A DNA stretch of 64,000 nt from an uncultured Allobaculum sp. (GTDB taxonomy: Bacteria; Bacillota_I; Bacilli_A; Erysipelotrichales; Erysipelotrichaceae). Positions 36,476 to 45,610 of this stretch are shown here, in pieces. Position 1 is the first letter of the stretch. Each line of letters begins with the position of its first letter. The notes under the pieces are model-generated. The model was not told the origin of the DNA, did not search any database, and saw only the letters and a list, made by a program, of their open reading frames with translations. Location: contig CAJTVE010000007.1 of assembly GCA_910579655.1 (NCBI GenBank), positions 1-64,000 of the forward strand, in the 5' to 3' direction. The position numbers and the translations under genes are program-made.

Positions 36476-37645
36476 GTTCTTTAAAAATTTCAGAGATGGA
36501 CCTGGCGCTCTGGCCTGTAAAGTTAAACGGATCGATTCTGCCTGCTTATGCCCATATAAATAATATAAGGAAGAAAAGCCCAGAGAATTGGATTGAAACG
36601 TCCAGTCATCGCGTATGGACAATCGGATTTTGGCTGCCAGAGAAGACGAATGAAATAAGAGAAATGGAATAAGCGAATGGGTTGGCTGGATAGCGAAGGG
36701 AAGGCGAAAGATCGCAAAGAGCCGGGCAGAAAAGAAGTGGTCAAAGACTTGGGTCCTAGAGATCCGATGGCAAAGAACAAAGAGACGACTGTAAAAAAGG
36801 GGAAAGTCAGGAAACGGCGGGGAATTCTTACTGGATGATGAAAAAGCCTGACAACGGAAAATGGCGGCCCAGTCTGAAAGGGGATTCATGGCCTCCCGAT
36901 AAAAGTGTATGAAATCAAAGCATATTTACGGATCAATTCAGACGTCTTAAAAAAAAGAAAAACGTGTCCGGATCTGGTCGCATTTCTGACCGTACTGAAT
37001 TGTCTGGCAAATCGTGACTGCCGACAGTTCAAATTGTAATCTGATTTTGGATGCAAAAGTTTTTTTGAGACACCAGAATCGTTTGATTATCCAAAAAGAA
37101 TGGAAAAAGGTTACCATTAGATATGCAGGAAGTAATAAAAAATCCAATAAGGATTATTTAGTATTCTCTGCATCCTTTAAGCGCCTGAACAGACTGTATT
37201 CTCTTTCCGTTGCAGAGGCAGACGGTCTTTCTTATCGTTTTCGAGTAGATGTCGGCCAGAGCGTCTTATCTCTCAATTCCGAGAGCAGAGAGATAAACCT
37301 TTGCGTAAATTGCGATTTCTATTTCAAAAAGATAAACCGTTTTCAACATGATTCTCAACCCGGAATTCCGCGATTAGAAGTAACTATATAAATATAGAAA
37401 GTAATTCTGCCTGAAAAAGGGCGAAAGCCTTCTAAATATATAAAGAAAAAAGCGGATTATGGGGGAAATCGTTCAGGAAGGCAGCCGCAGACCGATGCAC
37501 AATGATGAAGAAGGAGTACAGGAAAGCGAATGGATGAAAACTCTTTCATCATAACAAAAAATGCAATGATAATCGCAAATAATAATATCATCTTTCGCGG
37601 ATTGTTCTGATATTCTTAATGTATCAACAGGAGGGCAAATCACAT
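36476..37645. other. Gene-free region upstream of the hexuronate genes
   Basis: About 1.17 kb. A 125-codon frame at 37014-37391 starts with GTG without a ribosome binding site and resembles nothing known. A 9-bp inverted repeat TTATCTCTC (37266-37274) / GAGAGATAA (37288-37296) is the only clear structure. The last 80 bases are AT-rich and should hold the uxuA promoter. Confidence 0.5.
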
Positions 37646-38746
37646 ATGGAAATGACATTACGTTGGTACGGACCTGGACATGACAAAATCACTCTCCAGG
37701 ATATCCGTCAGATCCCTGGTGTAACTGGAGTTATCACAACTCTGTATGACAAAATGCCAGGCGAAGTATGGACTCAGGAAGAGATCCATGACCTGAAAAA
37801 AACTGTAGAAGACGCTGGACTGAATCTGTCCGGTATTGAATCTGTAAACGTACACGACGCCATCAAAACTGGTGCGGCTGACCGTGACAAATATATTGAT
37901 GCTTACATCGAAACACTCGAAAACCTCGGTAAAGAAGACATCCACCTGGTATGCTACAACTTCATGCCTGTTTTCGACTGGACTCGTACTGAACTGGCAC
38001 GTGTTCTGCCAGATGGTTCGACAGCTCTGGCTTACAACCAGGAAACAATTGACTCGATGAACCCAGAAAAAATGTTCGATTCGATCGCTGGTGATATGAA
38101 TGGCACTGTAATGCCAGGCTGGGAACCAGAACGTATGGAAAAGATCAAAGATCTGTTCGAAATGTACAAAGATGTAGATGAAGAAAAACTGTTTGACAAC
38201 CTCGTTTACTTCCTCAATCGCATTATGCCAGTCTGCGAAAAGTATGACATCAACATGGCTATCCACCCAGATGATCCAGCTTGGCCAGTGTTCGGTCTGC
38301 CACGGATCATCACCAGCAAAGAAAAAATCCACCGTCTGATGAATGCAGTTGACAACAAACACAACGGTGTAACATTCTGCGCTGGCTCTTATGGAACAAA
38401 CATCAAAAACGACCTGCCAGATATGATTCGTTCCTTACCAGGACGTATTCACTTCGCACATGTAAGAAACCTGAAGTTCAATTCCTTTGCACCACTGGAT
38501 TTCGAAGAAGCACCACACGTTTCTCAGTGCGGAACATTCGATATGTATGAAATCATGAAGGCTCTTCATGACATCAATTTCGATGGCCCAATCCGTCCTG
38601 ACCACGGCCGTATGATCTGGGGCGAAGTTGGTATGCCAGGTTATGGTCTGTATGACCGTGCACTGGGCGCTACTTACCTCGAAGGTCTGTGGGAAGCAAT
38701 CGAAAAAGAAGAAAAAGCAAAAGCGAAAGAAGAAGCAAACGCTTAG
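37646..38746 (+). CDS. uxuA: Mannonate dehydratase
   Basis: A 366-residue TIM-barrel enzyme converting D-mannonate to 2-keto-3-deoxygluconate. It starts with the family hallmark MEMTLRWYGPGHDKITL and contains IHPDDPAWP, FCAGSYGT, HFAHVRNLK and DHGRMIWGE. These carry the metal-binding and catalytic His, Cys and Asp residues of UxuA. The C-terminus is a Lys/Glu/Ala-rich tail. The ATG at 37646 follows AGGAGGG; an upstream in-frame ATG at 37619 lies before that site. First gene of the hexuronate cluster. Confidence 0.95.
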   Translation: MEMTLRWYGPGHDKITLQDIRQIPGVTGVITTLYDKMPGEVWTQEEIHDLKKTVEDAGLNLSGIESVNVHDAIKTGAADRDKYIDAYIETLENLGKEDIHLVCYNFMPVFDWTRTELARVLPDGSTALAYNQETIDSMNPEKMFDSIAGDMNGTVMPGWEPERMEKIKDLFEMYKDVDEEKLFDNLVYFLNRIMPVCEKYDINMAIHPDDPAWPVFGLPRIITSKEKIHRLMNAVDNKHNGVTFCAGSYGTNIKNDLPDMIRSLPGRIHFAHVRNLKFNSFAPLDFEEAPHVSQCGTFDMYEIMKALHDINFDGPIRPDHGRMIWGEVGMPGYGLYDRALGATYLEGLWEAIEKEEKAKAKEEANA

Positions 38747-38905
38747 TTCTGGCTTTTGAAAATCCCCCAATGAAATCGGATGACTGCTTTTCTGGACAGA
38801 GTTCTGGAATTGTAAATCCAGATCCATCGAGTAAAAGCGGTCCGTTTCATCTCCCCCCAAAACATTCATTTTTCTGATTTGCAGAAATGCAGACTCAGCA
38901 AGCGG

Positions 38906-38945
38906 GCGATCGGGTGCCTGGGTTCATGCCCGGTCCGATCGCTTT
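38906..38945 (+). terminator. GC-rich hairpin between uxuA and uxuB
   Basis: GCGATCGG (38906-38913) / CCGATCGC (38935-38942) with an inner CTGGG/CCCGG helix. Only a short T stretch follows, so it may be a partial terminator or an mRNA 3' stabiliser. Confidence 0.65.
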
Positions 38946-39452
38946 GCTTCATCTAAAGGTGGATGGAGTTTCGTTTTTGCAATAAGAAAGAAAAAGTAAA
39001 AACAACACAAACAACAAAAACAATCTCGGAATCATTTTTCGACCAGTCTGTCTCTAATCTCTATATCTATTCTCCAGATCGGGATGGGAAGATCGACAGC
39101 TGCCCGCCTTTTGTGGGAAATCCAGAGCTGTGTTCACAACTCGTTGCCCAATGGATAGGCAGTGATCTGCTTGTGCCGTCATAGAGGCAAAACAGCGGGT
39201 TTCTGATTGCAATCTGTGAGCAGATTTGTGGGCTGGTTTGAGAAAATGAAATCGGGAAATTCCCCTGAAATGGACATTCAATCTAAAATTTTGACGATGC
39301 AGAAATGCAGAAAAATCTGTATGCTTTCTCTCGAAGCAAGAGCAGCAGTCCATAGACCAGTTATGCACAGGCTGGTCTGGAAGACGGTCTGTTCTATTCT
39401 TCATCGAGATGAAATCAGGATTGAAAGAAACCAGAAAAAGAAGGTAGACAAA
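38946..39452. other. Intergenic region before uxuB
   Basis: Non-coding and A-rich around 38980-39030. A small hairpin, AGACCAG (39354-39360) / CTGGTCT (39372-39378), lies 75 bp before the uxuB start. The open frame that continues upstream of uxuB has no start signal and is not counted. Confidence 0.5.
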
Positions 39453-41069
39453 ATGAAATTATCTAACGAAGGCTTAAAGGACAGAGCTGCCTGGACTTCC
39501 AAAGGCTACTCCGTACCTGAATACAACCGTGAAGAAATGATCGTTGCCACCAAAGAAGCTCCAGTATGGATTCACTTCGGTGCTGGTAACCTGTTCAAAG
39601 CTTATCAGGCTAACCTGATGAACACTCTGCTCAACAACGGCAAGATCAACAAAGGAATTATCGCTGTTGAAGGCTTTGATAAAGGCATCATCGACGCCTC
39701 CCGCGCTCACGATGACTATGCACTGCTGGCAACTTTAAAATCTGATGGAAGCATCGATAAGACTGTAATCGGTTCTATTGCTGAAGTTGTTTTCCTGGAT
39801 CCAACGGATGAATCCATTATCAACATCTTCACGAACCCATCCTTACAGATGGCCAGTTTCACCATCACTGAAAAAGGATATGCCTTAACAAACGCTGCTG
39901 GCGAATATCTGCCTGCTGTAGCTGCTGACTTCACCCGCGCTCCTGAAAAAGCAGAAAGCTACCTGGGTAAAGTGACTGCTCTGCTGTATGACCGTTTCAA
40001 AAAGAATGGTGCACCAATCGCTATGGTTTCCATGGATAACTGCTCCCACAACGGCCAGAAGCTGAAAGATGCCATGATGACTTACGTGGATAACTGGGTT
40101 AAAAACGGAATCGTTGAACCAGCTTTCCGCGAATATGTAACAAACGAAGAAAAAGTTACGTTCCCATGGACAATGATCGATAAAATTACTCCTCGTCCTG
40201 ACACAACAGTTGAAGAACTCTTAGCTGCAGATGGACTGGAAGATCTTGACCCAATCAAAACACCAAGAGGAAGCTTCGTGGCTCCATTTGTTAACGCTGA
40301 AGAAACCGAATACCTCGTTATCGAAGACAAATTCCCTAACGGTCGTCCAAATCTTGAAGACGCTGGTGTCATTTTCACTGACCGCGAAACTGTAAACAAA
40401 GTCGAAAAAATGAAAGTGACGACCTGCCTGAATCCATTACATACATCCCTGGCTGTATTTGGATGCCTGCTCGACTACAAGCTGATCTCCAAGGAAATGG
40501 AAAACCCAGATCTCGTCAATATGATCAAGATCATTGGTTACGACGAAGGTCTGCCAGTTGTTGTTAACCCTGGAATCCTCGATCCAAAAGATTTCATTGA
40601 CACTGTAATCAACGTTCGTTTCGGCAACCCATTCATGCCAGACAGCCCACAGCGTATCGCTACGGATACCAGCCAGAAACTGTCTGTACGTTTCGGTGAA
40701 ACCATCAAATCCTACGTTGCTGAAGGTCTCGACCTTGGCAAACTGTCCCTGATTCCAATGGTTCAGGCAGGATGGATCCGCTATATCATGGGTATTGATG
40801 ACAATGGAAATGAATTCGAAGTTTCGGCTGACCCATTACTGGATGAAGTTCGTCCAGTTGTTGCGGACATCAAACTTGGTGACCAGGTCACTGAAGAAAA
40901 ATTAAGACCAATTCTTTCCAACCAGAAGATTTACGGTGTCGATTTATATGAACTGGGTCTTGCAGACCGTATTGTATCCCTCTTTAACCGCATGATCGCC
41001 AAGAAGGGTGCTGTAGCCGAGACTATCCACGAAGAAGTTGAAGCTGCTAAGGCTGCAAACCAGAAATAA
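39453..41069 (+). CDS. uxuB: Mannitol dehydrogenase-family protein, probably fructuronate reductase
   Basis: A 538-residue NAD(P)-dependent polyol/hexuronate dehydrogenase of the long-chain mannitol dehydrogenase family. The N-terminal Rossmann motif is WIHFGAGNLFKAYQANLM, and the C-terminal domain carries the catalytic Lys region (MKVTTCLNPLHTSLAVFGC). With UxuA next to it, the likely reaction is D-fructuronate to D-mannonate. Tagaturonate or mannitol enzymes of the same family are alternatives. The ATG at 39453 follows AGAAGGTAG. eda starts 17 bases after the stop. Confidence 0.88.
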   Translation: MKLSNEGLKDRAAWTSKGYSVPEYNREEMIVATKEAPVWIHFGAGNLFKAYQANLMNTLLNNGKINKGIIAVEGFDKGIIDASRAHDDYALLATLKSDGSIDKTVIGSIAEVVFLDPTDESIINIFTNPSLQMASFTITEKGYALTNAAGEYLPAVAADFTRAPEKAESYLGKVTALLYDRFKKNGAPIAMVSMDNCSHNGQKLKDAMMTYVDNWVKNGIVEPAFREYVTNEEKVTFPWTMIDKITPRPDTTVEELLAADGLEDLDPIKTPRGSFVAPFVNAEETEYLVIEDKFPNGRPNLEDAGVIFTDRETVNKVEKMKVTTCLNPLHTSLAVFGCLLDYKLISKEMENPDLVNMIKIIGYDEGLPVVVNPGILDPKDFIDTVINVRFGNPFMPDSPQRIATDTSQKLSVRFGETIKSYVAEGLDLGKLSLIPMVQAGWIRYIMGIDDNGNEFEVSADPLLDEVRPVVADIKLGDQVTEEKLRPILSNQKIYGVDLYELGLADRIVSLFNRMIAKKGAVAETIHEEVEAAKAANQK

Positions 41070-41086
41070 GGAAGGTATTCAGACAA

Positions 41087-41731
41087 ATGAACGAAGTTTT
41101 AAAACGATTTGAAGAAATTGGGATTATCCCAGTCGTTGTCCTGGACGATGCCAAAGATGCTGTACCTCTTGGTAAAGCTCTTGTCAATGGCGGCCTGCCA
41201 GCTGCTGAAGTTACATTCAGAACTGCAGCAGCTAAAGAGTCTATCGCTGCGATGCGCAAAGAATGCCCTGAACTGTTAGTTGGTGCCGGAACTGTTCTGA
41301 CTCCTGCTATGGTTGATGATGCAATCGAAGCTGGTGCTCAGTTCATCGTAAGCCCAGGCTTCGATAAAGAAGTAACAGAATACTGCATTGAAAAAGGAAT
41401 TCCTGTAACCCCTGGATGCGCTACCCCAGCTGATGTTCAGGCTTGCTATAGATTAGGACTGAATGTTGTAAAGTTCTTCCCGGCTGAACCTTACGGCGGC
41501 CTGAAGACGATCAAAGCGATCGCTGCCCCCTACAACATGATGAAGTTCATGCCTACAGGCGGAATCTCCGAAAAGAACATGGAAGACTACCTGAAGGATG
41601 ATGTCATTCTTTGCATCGGCGGAAGCTGGATGGTTAAAAAAGATATGATCACAAACGGAGAATTCGACAAAATTGAAGAACTCTGCCGCAAAGCAGCAAC
41701 TAAAAGAGATGAGGTACGTAAGAATGGCTAA
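41087..41731 (+). CDS. eda: KDPG/KHG aldolase
   Basis: A 214-residue class I aldolase splitting 2-keto-3-deoxy-6-phosphogluconate into pyruvate and glyceraldehyde 3-phosphate. The Schiff-base lysine is Lys129 in NVVKFFPAEP, and the catalytic Glu41 lies in AAEVTFRT. GAGTVLTP and FMPTGGI are further family marks. The start follows GGAAGG, 17 bases after uxuB. Its 3' end overlaps kdgK by eight bases. Confidence 0.95.
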   Translation: MNEVLKRFEEIGIIPVVVLDDAKDAVPLGKALVNGGLPAAEVTFRTAAAKESIAAMRKECPELLVGAGTVLTPAMVDDAIEAGAQFIVSPGFDKEVTEYCIEKGIPVTPGCATPADVQACYRLGLNVVKFFPAEPYGGLKTIKAIAAPYNMMKFMPTGGISEKNMEDYLKDDVILCIGGSWMVKKDMITNGEFDKIEELCRKAATKRDEVRKNG

Positions 41732-42761
41732 GAAAGATAAAGTTGTTACATTTGGCGAACTGATGCTTCGCCTTGCGCCTGAAGGATACTATCGTTTCGT
41801 TCAGGCTGATAAACTGGGCGCAACCTACGGCGGCGGCGAAGCAAACGTAGCAGTATCTCTGGCCAATTATGGTCATGATGCTCACTTCGTAACAAAACTG
41901 CCAGAACATGAAATTGGCCAGGCAGCTGTTAACTCTTTACGCAAGTATGGTGTAAACGTTGATGATATCACTCGCGGCGGTGACCGTGTTGGTATCTACT
42001 TCCTGGAAAAAGGTGCTTCCCAGCGCCCAAGTAAAGTCATCTACGACCGCGCTGACTCTGCTTTCGCTAAATCTTCTAAAGAAGACTACAACTGGGATGA
42101 AATCTTTGAAGATGCAAAATGGTTCCACACAACAGGAATCACTCCAGCTGTAAGCCCAGAAATGGCCGAAATCACTCTGGAAGCTGTTAAAAAAGCGAAA
42201 GAACACGGTGTACCTGTCTCTATCGACCTGAACTACCGTAACAAACTGTGGAGTAAAGAAGAAGCTCGCAAAGCAATGTCCGAAATCTGCAAATACGTGG
42301 ATGTCTGCATTGCGAACGAAGAAGATGCAAAAGACGTATTTGGCATTGAAGCTGCGAATACAGATATCACAAGCGGTGAACTGAACCACGAAGGTTATAT
42401 CGATGTTGCGAAAAAACTGAAAGACCAGTTCGGTTTTGACAAAGTTGCAATCACTCTGCGTGAGTCCATCAACGCTAACCGCAACCTGTGGTCTGCTATG
42501 TTATACGATGGCAAGACTGAAACTCCAGTCTTCTCCAAGAAGTATGACCTGAATATCGTTGACCGTGTAGGTGGCGGTGACTCCTTCGGCGGCGGTCTGA
42601 TCCATGCTCTGTTAAAGGGGTATGATGATCAGAAAGCGATTGAATATGCTGTCGCTGCTTCTGCTCTGAAACACTCCATCGAAGGCGACTACAACCTCGT
42701 CAGCGAAGCTGAAGTTGAAAAACTGGCTGGCGGCGACGCTTCCGGACGCGTTCAGCGCTAG
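41724..42761 (+). CDS. kdgK: 2-keto-3-deoxygluconate kinase (PfkB family)
   Basis: A 345-residue sugar kinase phosphorylating 2-keto-3-deoxygluconate. The PfkB N-terminal motif GGGEANVAVSLANYG and the ATP/catalytic motif DRVGGGDSFGGGLIHAL, with the general-base Asp, are clear. The ATG at 41724 overlaps the end of eda and is preceded by GATGAGG, so translation is probably coupled. Together with uxuA, uxuB and eda it completes the route from fructuronate to pyruvate. A strong terminator follows at 42892. Confidence 0.94.
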   Translation: MAKKDKVVTFGELMLRLAPEGYYRFVQADKLGATYGGGEANVAVSLANYGHDAHFVTKLPEHEIGQAAVNSLRKYGVNVDDITRGGDRVGIYFLEKGASQRPSKVIYDRADSAFAKSSKEDYNWDEIFEDAKWFHTTGITPAVSPEMAEITLEAVKKAKEHGVPVSIDLNYRNKLWSKEEARKAMSEICKYVDVCIANEEDAKDVFGIEAANTDITSGELNHEGYIDVAKKLKDQFGFDKVAITLRESINANRNLWSAMLYDGKTETPVFSKKYDLNIVDRVGGGDSFGGGLIHALLKGYDDQKAIEYAVAASALKHSIEGDYNLVSEAEVEKLAGGDASGRVQR

Positions 42762-42891
42762 GTTTCATTGATTCATCTTGTTCTGAATGCAGACAGGATC
42801 GCCTCCTTTTGATTTGCCTGATCTGATCTTGGTCCTGGCTGGTTCGAATGCCGCCTGCAGGCTTCGAAATTCATGGATTCAGAACGATGAT

Positions 42892-42934
42892 AAGCTCACC
42901 AATTGCAAGAAATTGTGATTGGTGAGCTTTTTTT
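42892..42934 (+). terminator. Intrinsic terminator of the hexuronate operon
   Basis: Perfect 12-bp stem AAGCTCACCAAT (42892-42903) / ATTGGTGAGCTT (42918-42929), seven Ts. Confidence 0.93.
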
Positions 42935-43157
42935 ATCTTTGCTTGAATAGATTAATCGAAAAATAAAATATGAATCCTGATTTAGTTTTTTGAGTGGAAA
43001 GGTGGAATCCAAGACTATCATTTCTTTTTGAGAACCAAAATATATGCAAATATTTGGCTCTTTTTCGAAATGGAATCATTCCTTATAATTTAATCATCGC
43101 AAGTCCGATAAAAATTATCCTGTCTACGTTATTTTTAACAGGGAGGCACGGAATGAA

Positions 43158-43187
43158 GATTGAATACAGATTGAATACAGATTGAAT
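43158..43187. repeat. Three tandem copies of an AGATTGAATAC unit
   Basis: Two full 11-bp copies of AGATTGAATAC and one of AGATTGAAT. GAAGATT at the left and AATCTTC at the right could also pair. Confidence 0.8.
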
Positions 43188-43265
43188 CTTCTCCAGTCTG
43201 AGCCTTTGGTCCAAAAAGTTCGCCTGTTAAATCCGCAGAAGATGATGATATTGGCCTGAAACAAG

Positions 43266-43302
43266 AAAAAATGGCGAATCAGATTTAATCTGCGCCATTT
43301 TT
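43266..43302 (+). terminator. Bidirectional terminator-like hairpin in the gene-free region
   Basis: AAAAATGGCG (43266-43275) pairs with CGCCATTTTT (43293-43302) around an inner CAGATT/AATCTG helix. Both strands have a T-run. Confidence 0.7.
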
Positions 43303-43869
43303 GATGAGATCTGTTTGATCTGATTCTAAAGACCGGAGCGAATCTGAAAGACTTGCGGCTTCTTTTCGTTTCCCAAACAGATCTTTGATCTTTTTGCTCT
43401 CTTCAGTTTTCCAAGAAAAAAACTGGTCAGAACTACGAATTTTCGAGCCATCACTCTAATCCCTGAATGGTTGATGATCTTTGCGCGAAGATTAGAAAAC
43501 ACTTCTGTCTGACAGATATCGCTGCACTTCCACCCACGGCAGCATCCAGACTGGCCGGCCAAGTGTTTTTGTATCAGCAGGCAAATAACGAGAAGTCTGC
43601 TGTGTGCTTTTCAGTGCAACTCAGCTTCAGGGCGCGCTCCAGTTCAAAAACAGATCTTCCTTTCTAGATCTTGTACTCTGATCAGTCACTCCTTTTTTGT
43701 AGAAAATCAATGCGAACGAAGGATTGTGGTTGAATCGTTTCTGAATTTTACCTGTTGCAGATCAATACCCCCTGATCAAGTCAGAACGTCGCAACGGCAT
43801 GAATCCTTATTCTACGCACAGGCTGCTGGATAAAGTCTGCAGGCGGATTCTGCTTCCTTTGATTTTCCC

Positions 43870-43910
43870 CAATGACCCCACCCAAACTGCATAGCAATTT
43901 GGATGGGGTA
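43870..43910. repeat. 41-bp interspersed palindromic repeat, copy 1
   Basis: Identical over all 41 bases to 60055-60095. It folds as ACCCCA/TGGGGT, CCAAA/TTTGG and TGC/GCA around a short loop, with single mismatches between helices. Confidence 0.9.
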
Positions 43911-43992
43911 CTGTTGCTTATTCTATGGACAAGACATTTATACGTCAGTCTCCATAAATGGATGATTGTCTTATAGATGCCGGTTCCATAAG

Positions 43993-44038
43993 ACGTACCT
44001 GTTTATTTCTTTCGATAAATGGACAGGTACGTTTTTTT
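43993..44038 (+). terminator. Strong plus-strand terminator with no coding gene in front
   Basis: Perfect 10-bp stem ACGTACCTGT (43993-44002) / ACAGGTACGT (44023-44032), inner TTTAT/ATAAA and seven Ts. Together with the 41-bp hairpin and an AAGACA/TGTCTT hairpin (43931-43936 / 43967-43972) it would end a small structured RNA. Confidence 0.85.
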
Positions 44039-44214
44039 GCTTATCATTTCTGCCTTGATTAGCCAGATTAGCCTGAAAATTAAAAAGAGTCAAAGAGAAT
44101 CCAGAATGTCCGGAAAGGGGAGAAGCGCAGGACCCTTGCCCCGCTTCACAGTCATTGCCAAATATCCAGACATCCAAAATGGCCCTGAAGCAGCCAAGGT
44201 TTTGGAGAATTGGC

Positions 44215-45507
44215 TCAGGAGGAAATATTATCAATCGCCTGATGCAGCTTCTCGAACTGATACATGACATCATAAAGATTTTGCTTTTCCGCCTCATCAA
44301 ATCCGGCCTGAATAAAGAAGTCAGCCACCTGGTAGTGCTGCTGCCGGAAAAGTTGGTTGATAAAGGAGAGACACTTACTGAAAAAGGTTTTCTTGCGGCC
44401 TTTGACCAGTTCAAGAAGTACATCGATCCCCTTTTGAGAGTTTTTATCCCCCGCGCAGATCTTTCGCAAGGCAAGGAGTTCTTCTTCCTGCTGCCTGTGA
44501 TCTGTATCTGGATTGAGCCGATATTGGCAATAGGGCCTGAAGATTGCATTACTTCCCGAATCAACAGGACAAATTGCTTCGCGCTGCGCGATCAGATCCA
44601 GACATTCTGCAAACCGCCGGGTCATCAGCGCGCACCAGATTCGGTTTTCAAGGATTGTCTTCTGCTCAATTGTCGGATCAATACTGAGAAGGGAAGTCTG
44701 CAGATCGCTCAGACTCTTTTCGGCCTGCATGTAGTTTCCTGTCAGCATAAAATAGATGGCTTCTAATTGATCGAGATTGAATAAGCGCCGATAGTTTTTA
44801 TCTTTGATCAGTTCACTGCGGATAATGGGAATCAGCTGATAGGCACGGGAGGTATCATATTGTTCATTGGCCAGTTTCAAATCCAGATATTTCACCAGTG
44901 TAATGACCTGCGAATTGACAGGATCTGAGTAATCCGTCTGCATCTGTCTGATCAGAGAACCAGCACGTTTGAGATCTCGGAGGTAGAGGGCGTGATGAAG
45001 ACGAATCAGTTTTGAAATGGAATTCAAGGGTGTCGGGAAATACTCATCTACAGCATCGAGCAGTTCCAGTTTATGATCCAGATCTGGATCGTTCCAGCTG
45101 GAATTCCCCGATGTTTCATGGCTGATCGCAATGAAACATCCAAGCAATACTCCATAGAAGCTGCCATCATCAAAGCTGTCTGAACGCTTATTGGCAAGCT
45201 CTCGATATTCCTCTTCAATGGGAAGATTCGAAGCAAAATCCATATAGTAATGGTTTTGAAAATACCTTTGAATGGTTTGGGACAAAGACGAGACTACTCC
45301 ATCATTCACCAGTACAAAGTCAGTATTCAACTGCTTTAAAATACTCTGGATCATCTCATCTGAAATCCGTCGTTTCCCCAGTTCCATATCGCAGAGAATA
45401 CTCGCATTCATGTTCAGAATTCTGGCCATATTCTCAAGACTCAGGCCTCGATCAGTGCGCAACTGTCTGATCAGACAGCCACGGAGTCTGTTTTTTGTTA
45501 GATCCAA
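44215..45507 (-). CDS. HTH + TPR regulator of the RRNPP/Rgg-like type (paralogue 2)
   Basis: A 430-residue protein. The helix-turn-helix domain covers residues 5-65 (LSLENMARILNMNASILCDM, then ELGKRRISDEMIQSIL), and a helical TPR-like receptor part fills the rest. It is very close to its neighbour at 45611-46906 over the full length (for example MQTDYSDPV-SQV, RRLFNLD, GRKKTFFSKC and FFIQAGFDEAE), so the pair is a tandem duplication. Translation starts at TTG (45507), with AAGGTGGTGATC upstream. It lies 103 bp after the neighbour on the same strand and may be co-transcribed with it. Likely a DNA-binding regulator controlled by a small peptide. Confidence 0.82.
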   Translation of the reverse strand: MDLTKNRLRGCLIRQLRTDRGLSLENMARILNMNASILCDMELGKRRISDEMIQSILKQLNTDFVLVNDGVVSSLSQTIQRYFQNHYYMDFASNLPIEEEYRELANKRSDSFDDGSFYGVLLGCFIAISHETSGNSSWNDPDLDHKLELLDAVDEYFPTPLNSISKLIRLHHALYLRDLKRAGSLIRQMQTDYSDPVNSQVITLVKYLDLKLANEQYDTSRAYQLIPIIRSELIKDKNYRRLFNLDQLEAIYFMLTGNYMQAEKSLSDLQTSLLSIDPTIEQKTILENRIWCALMTRRFAECLDLIAQREAICPVDSGSNAIFRPYCQYRLNPDTDHRQQEEELLALRKICAGDKNSQKGIDVLLELVKGRKKTFFSKCLSFINQLFRQQHYQVADFFIQAGFDEAEKQNLYDVMYQFEKLHQAIDNISS

Positions 45508-45610
45508 TTTCGATCACCACCTTAAGTATTCGATTTCTGTTTTAACGATGTCTCGAGCAGACCGGAAACAGAAAGGTTAACAGGATGAAACAATCAGCCG
45601 GCTGAAAGAA

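Larger units (their letters stand above)
42935..43869. other. Gene-free region after the hexuronate operon
   Basis: No gene was recognised. It holds a short tandem repeat (43158-43187) and a bidirectional terminator-like hairpin (43266-43302). Confidence 0.5.

Noticed and set aside
37014..37391. 125-codon open frame on the plus strand
   Set aside because: It starts with GTG without a ribosome binding site, has no family resemblance, and its AT-rich composition can keep a frame open by chance.
39207..39452. N-terminal extension of about 82 residues on the fructuronate reductase
   Set aside because: The extension has no family match. AGAAGGTAG before the ATG at 39453 gives a protein that starts at the expected place.
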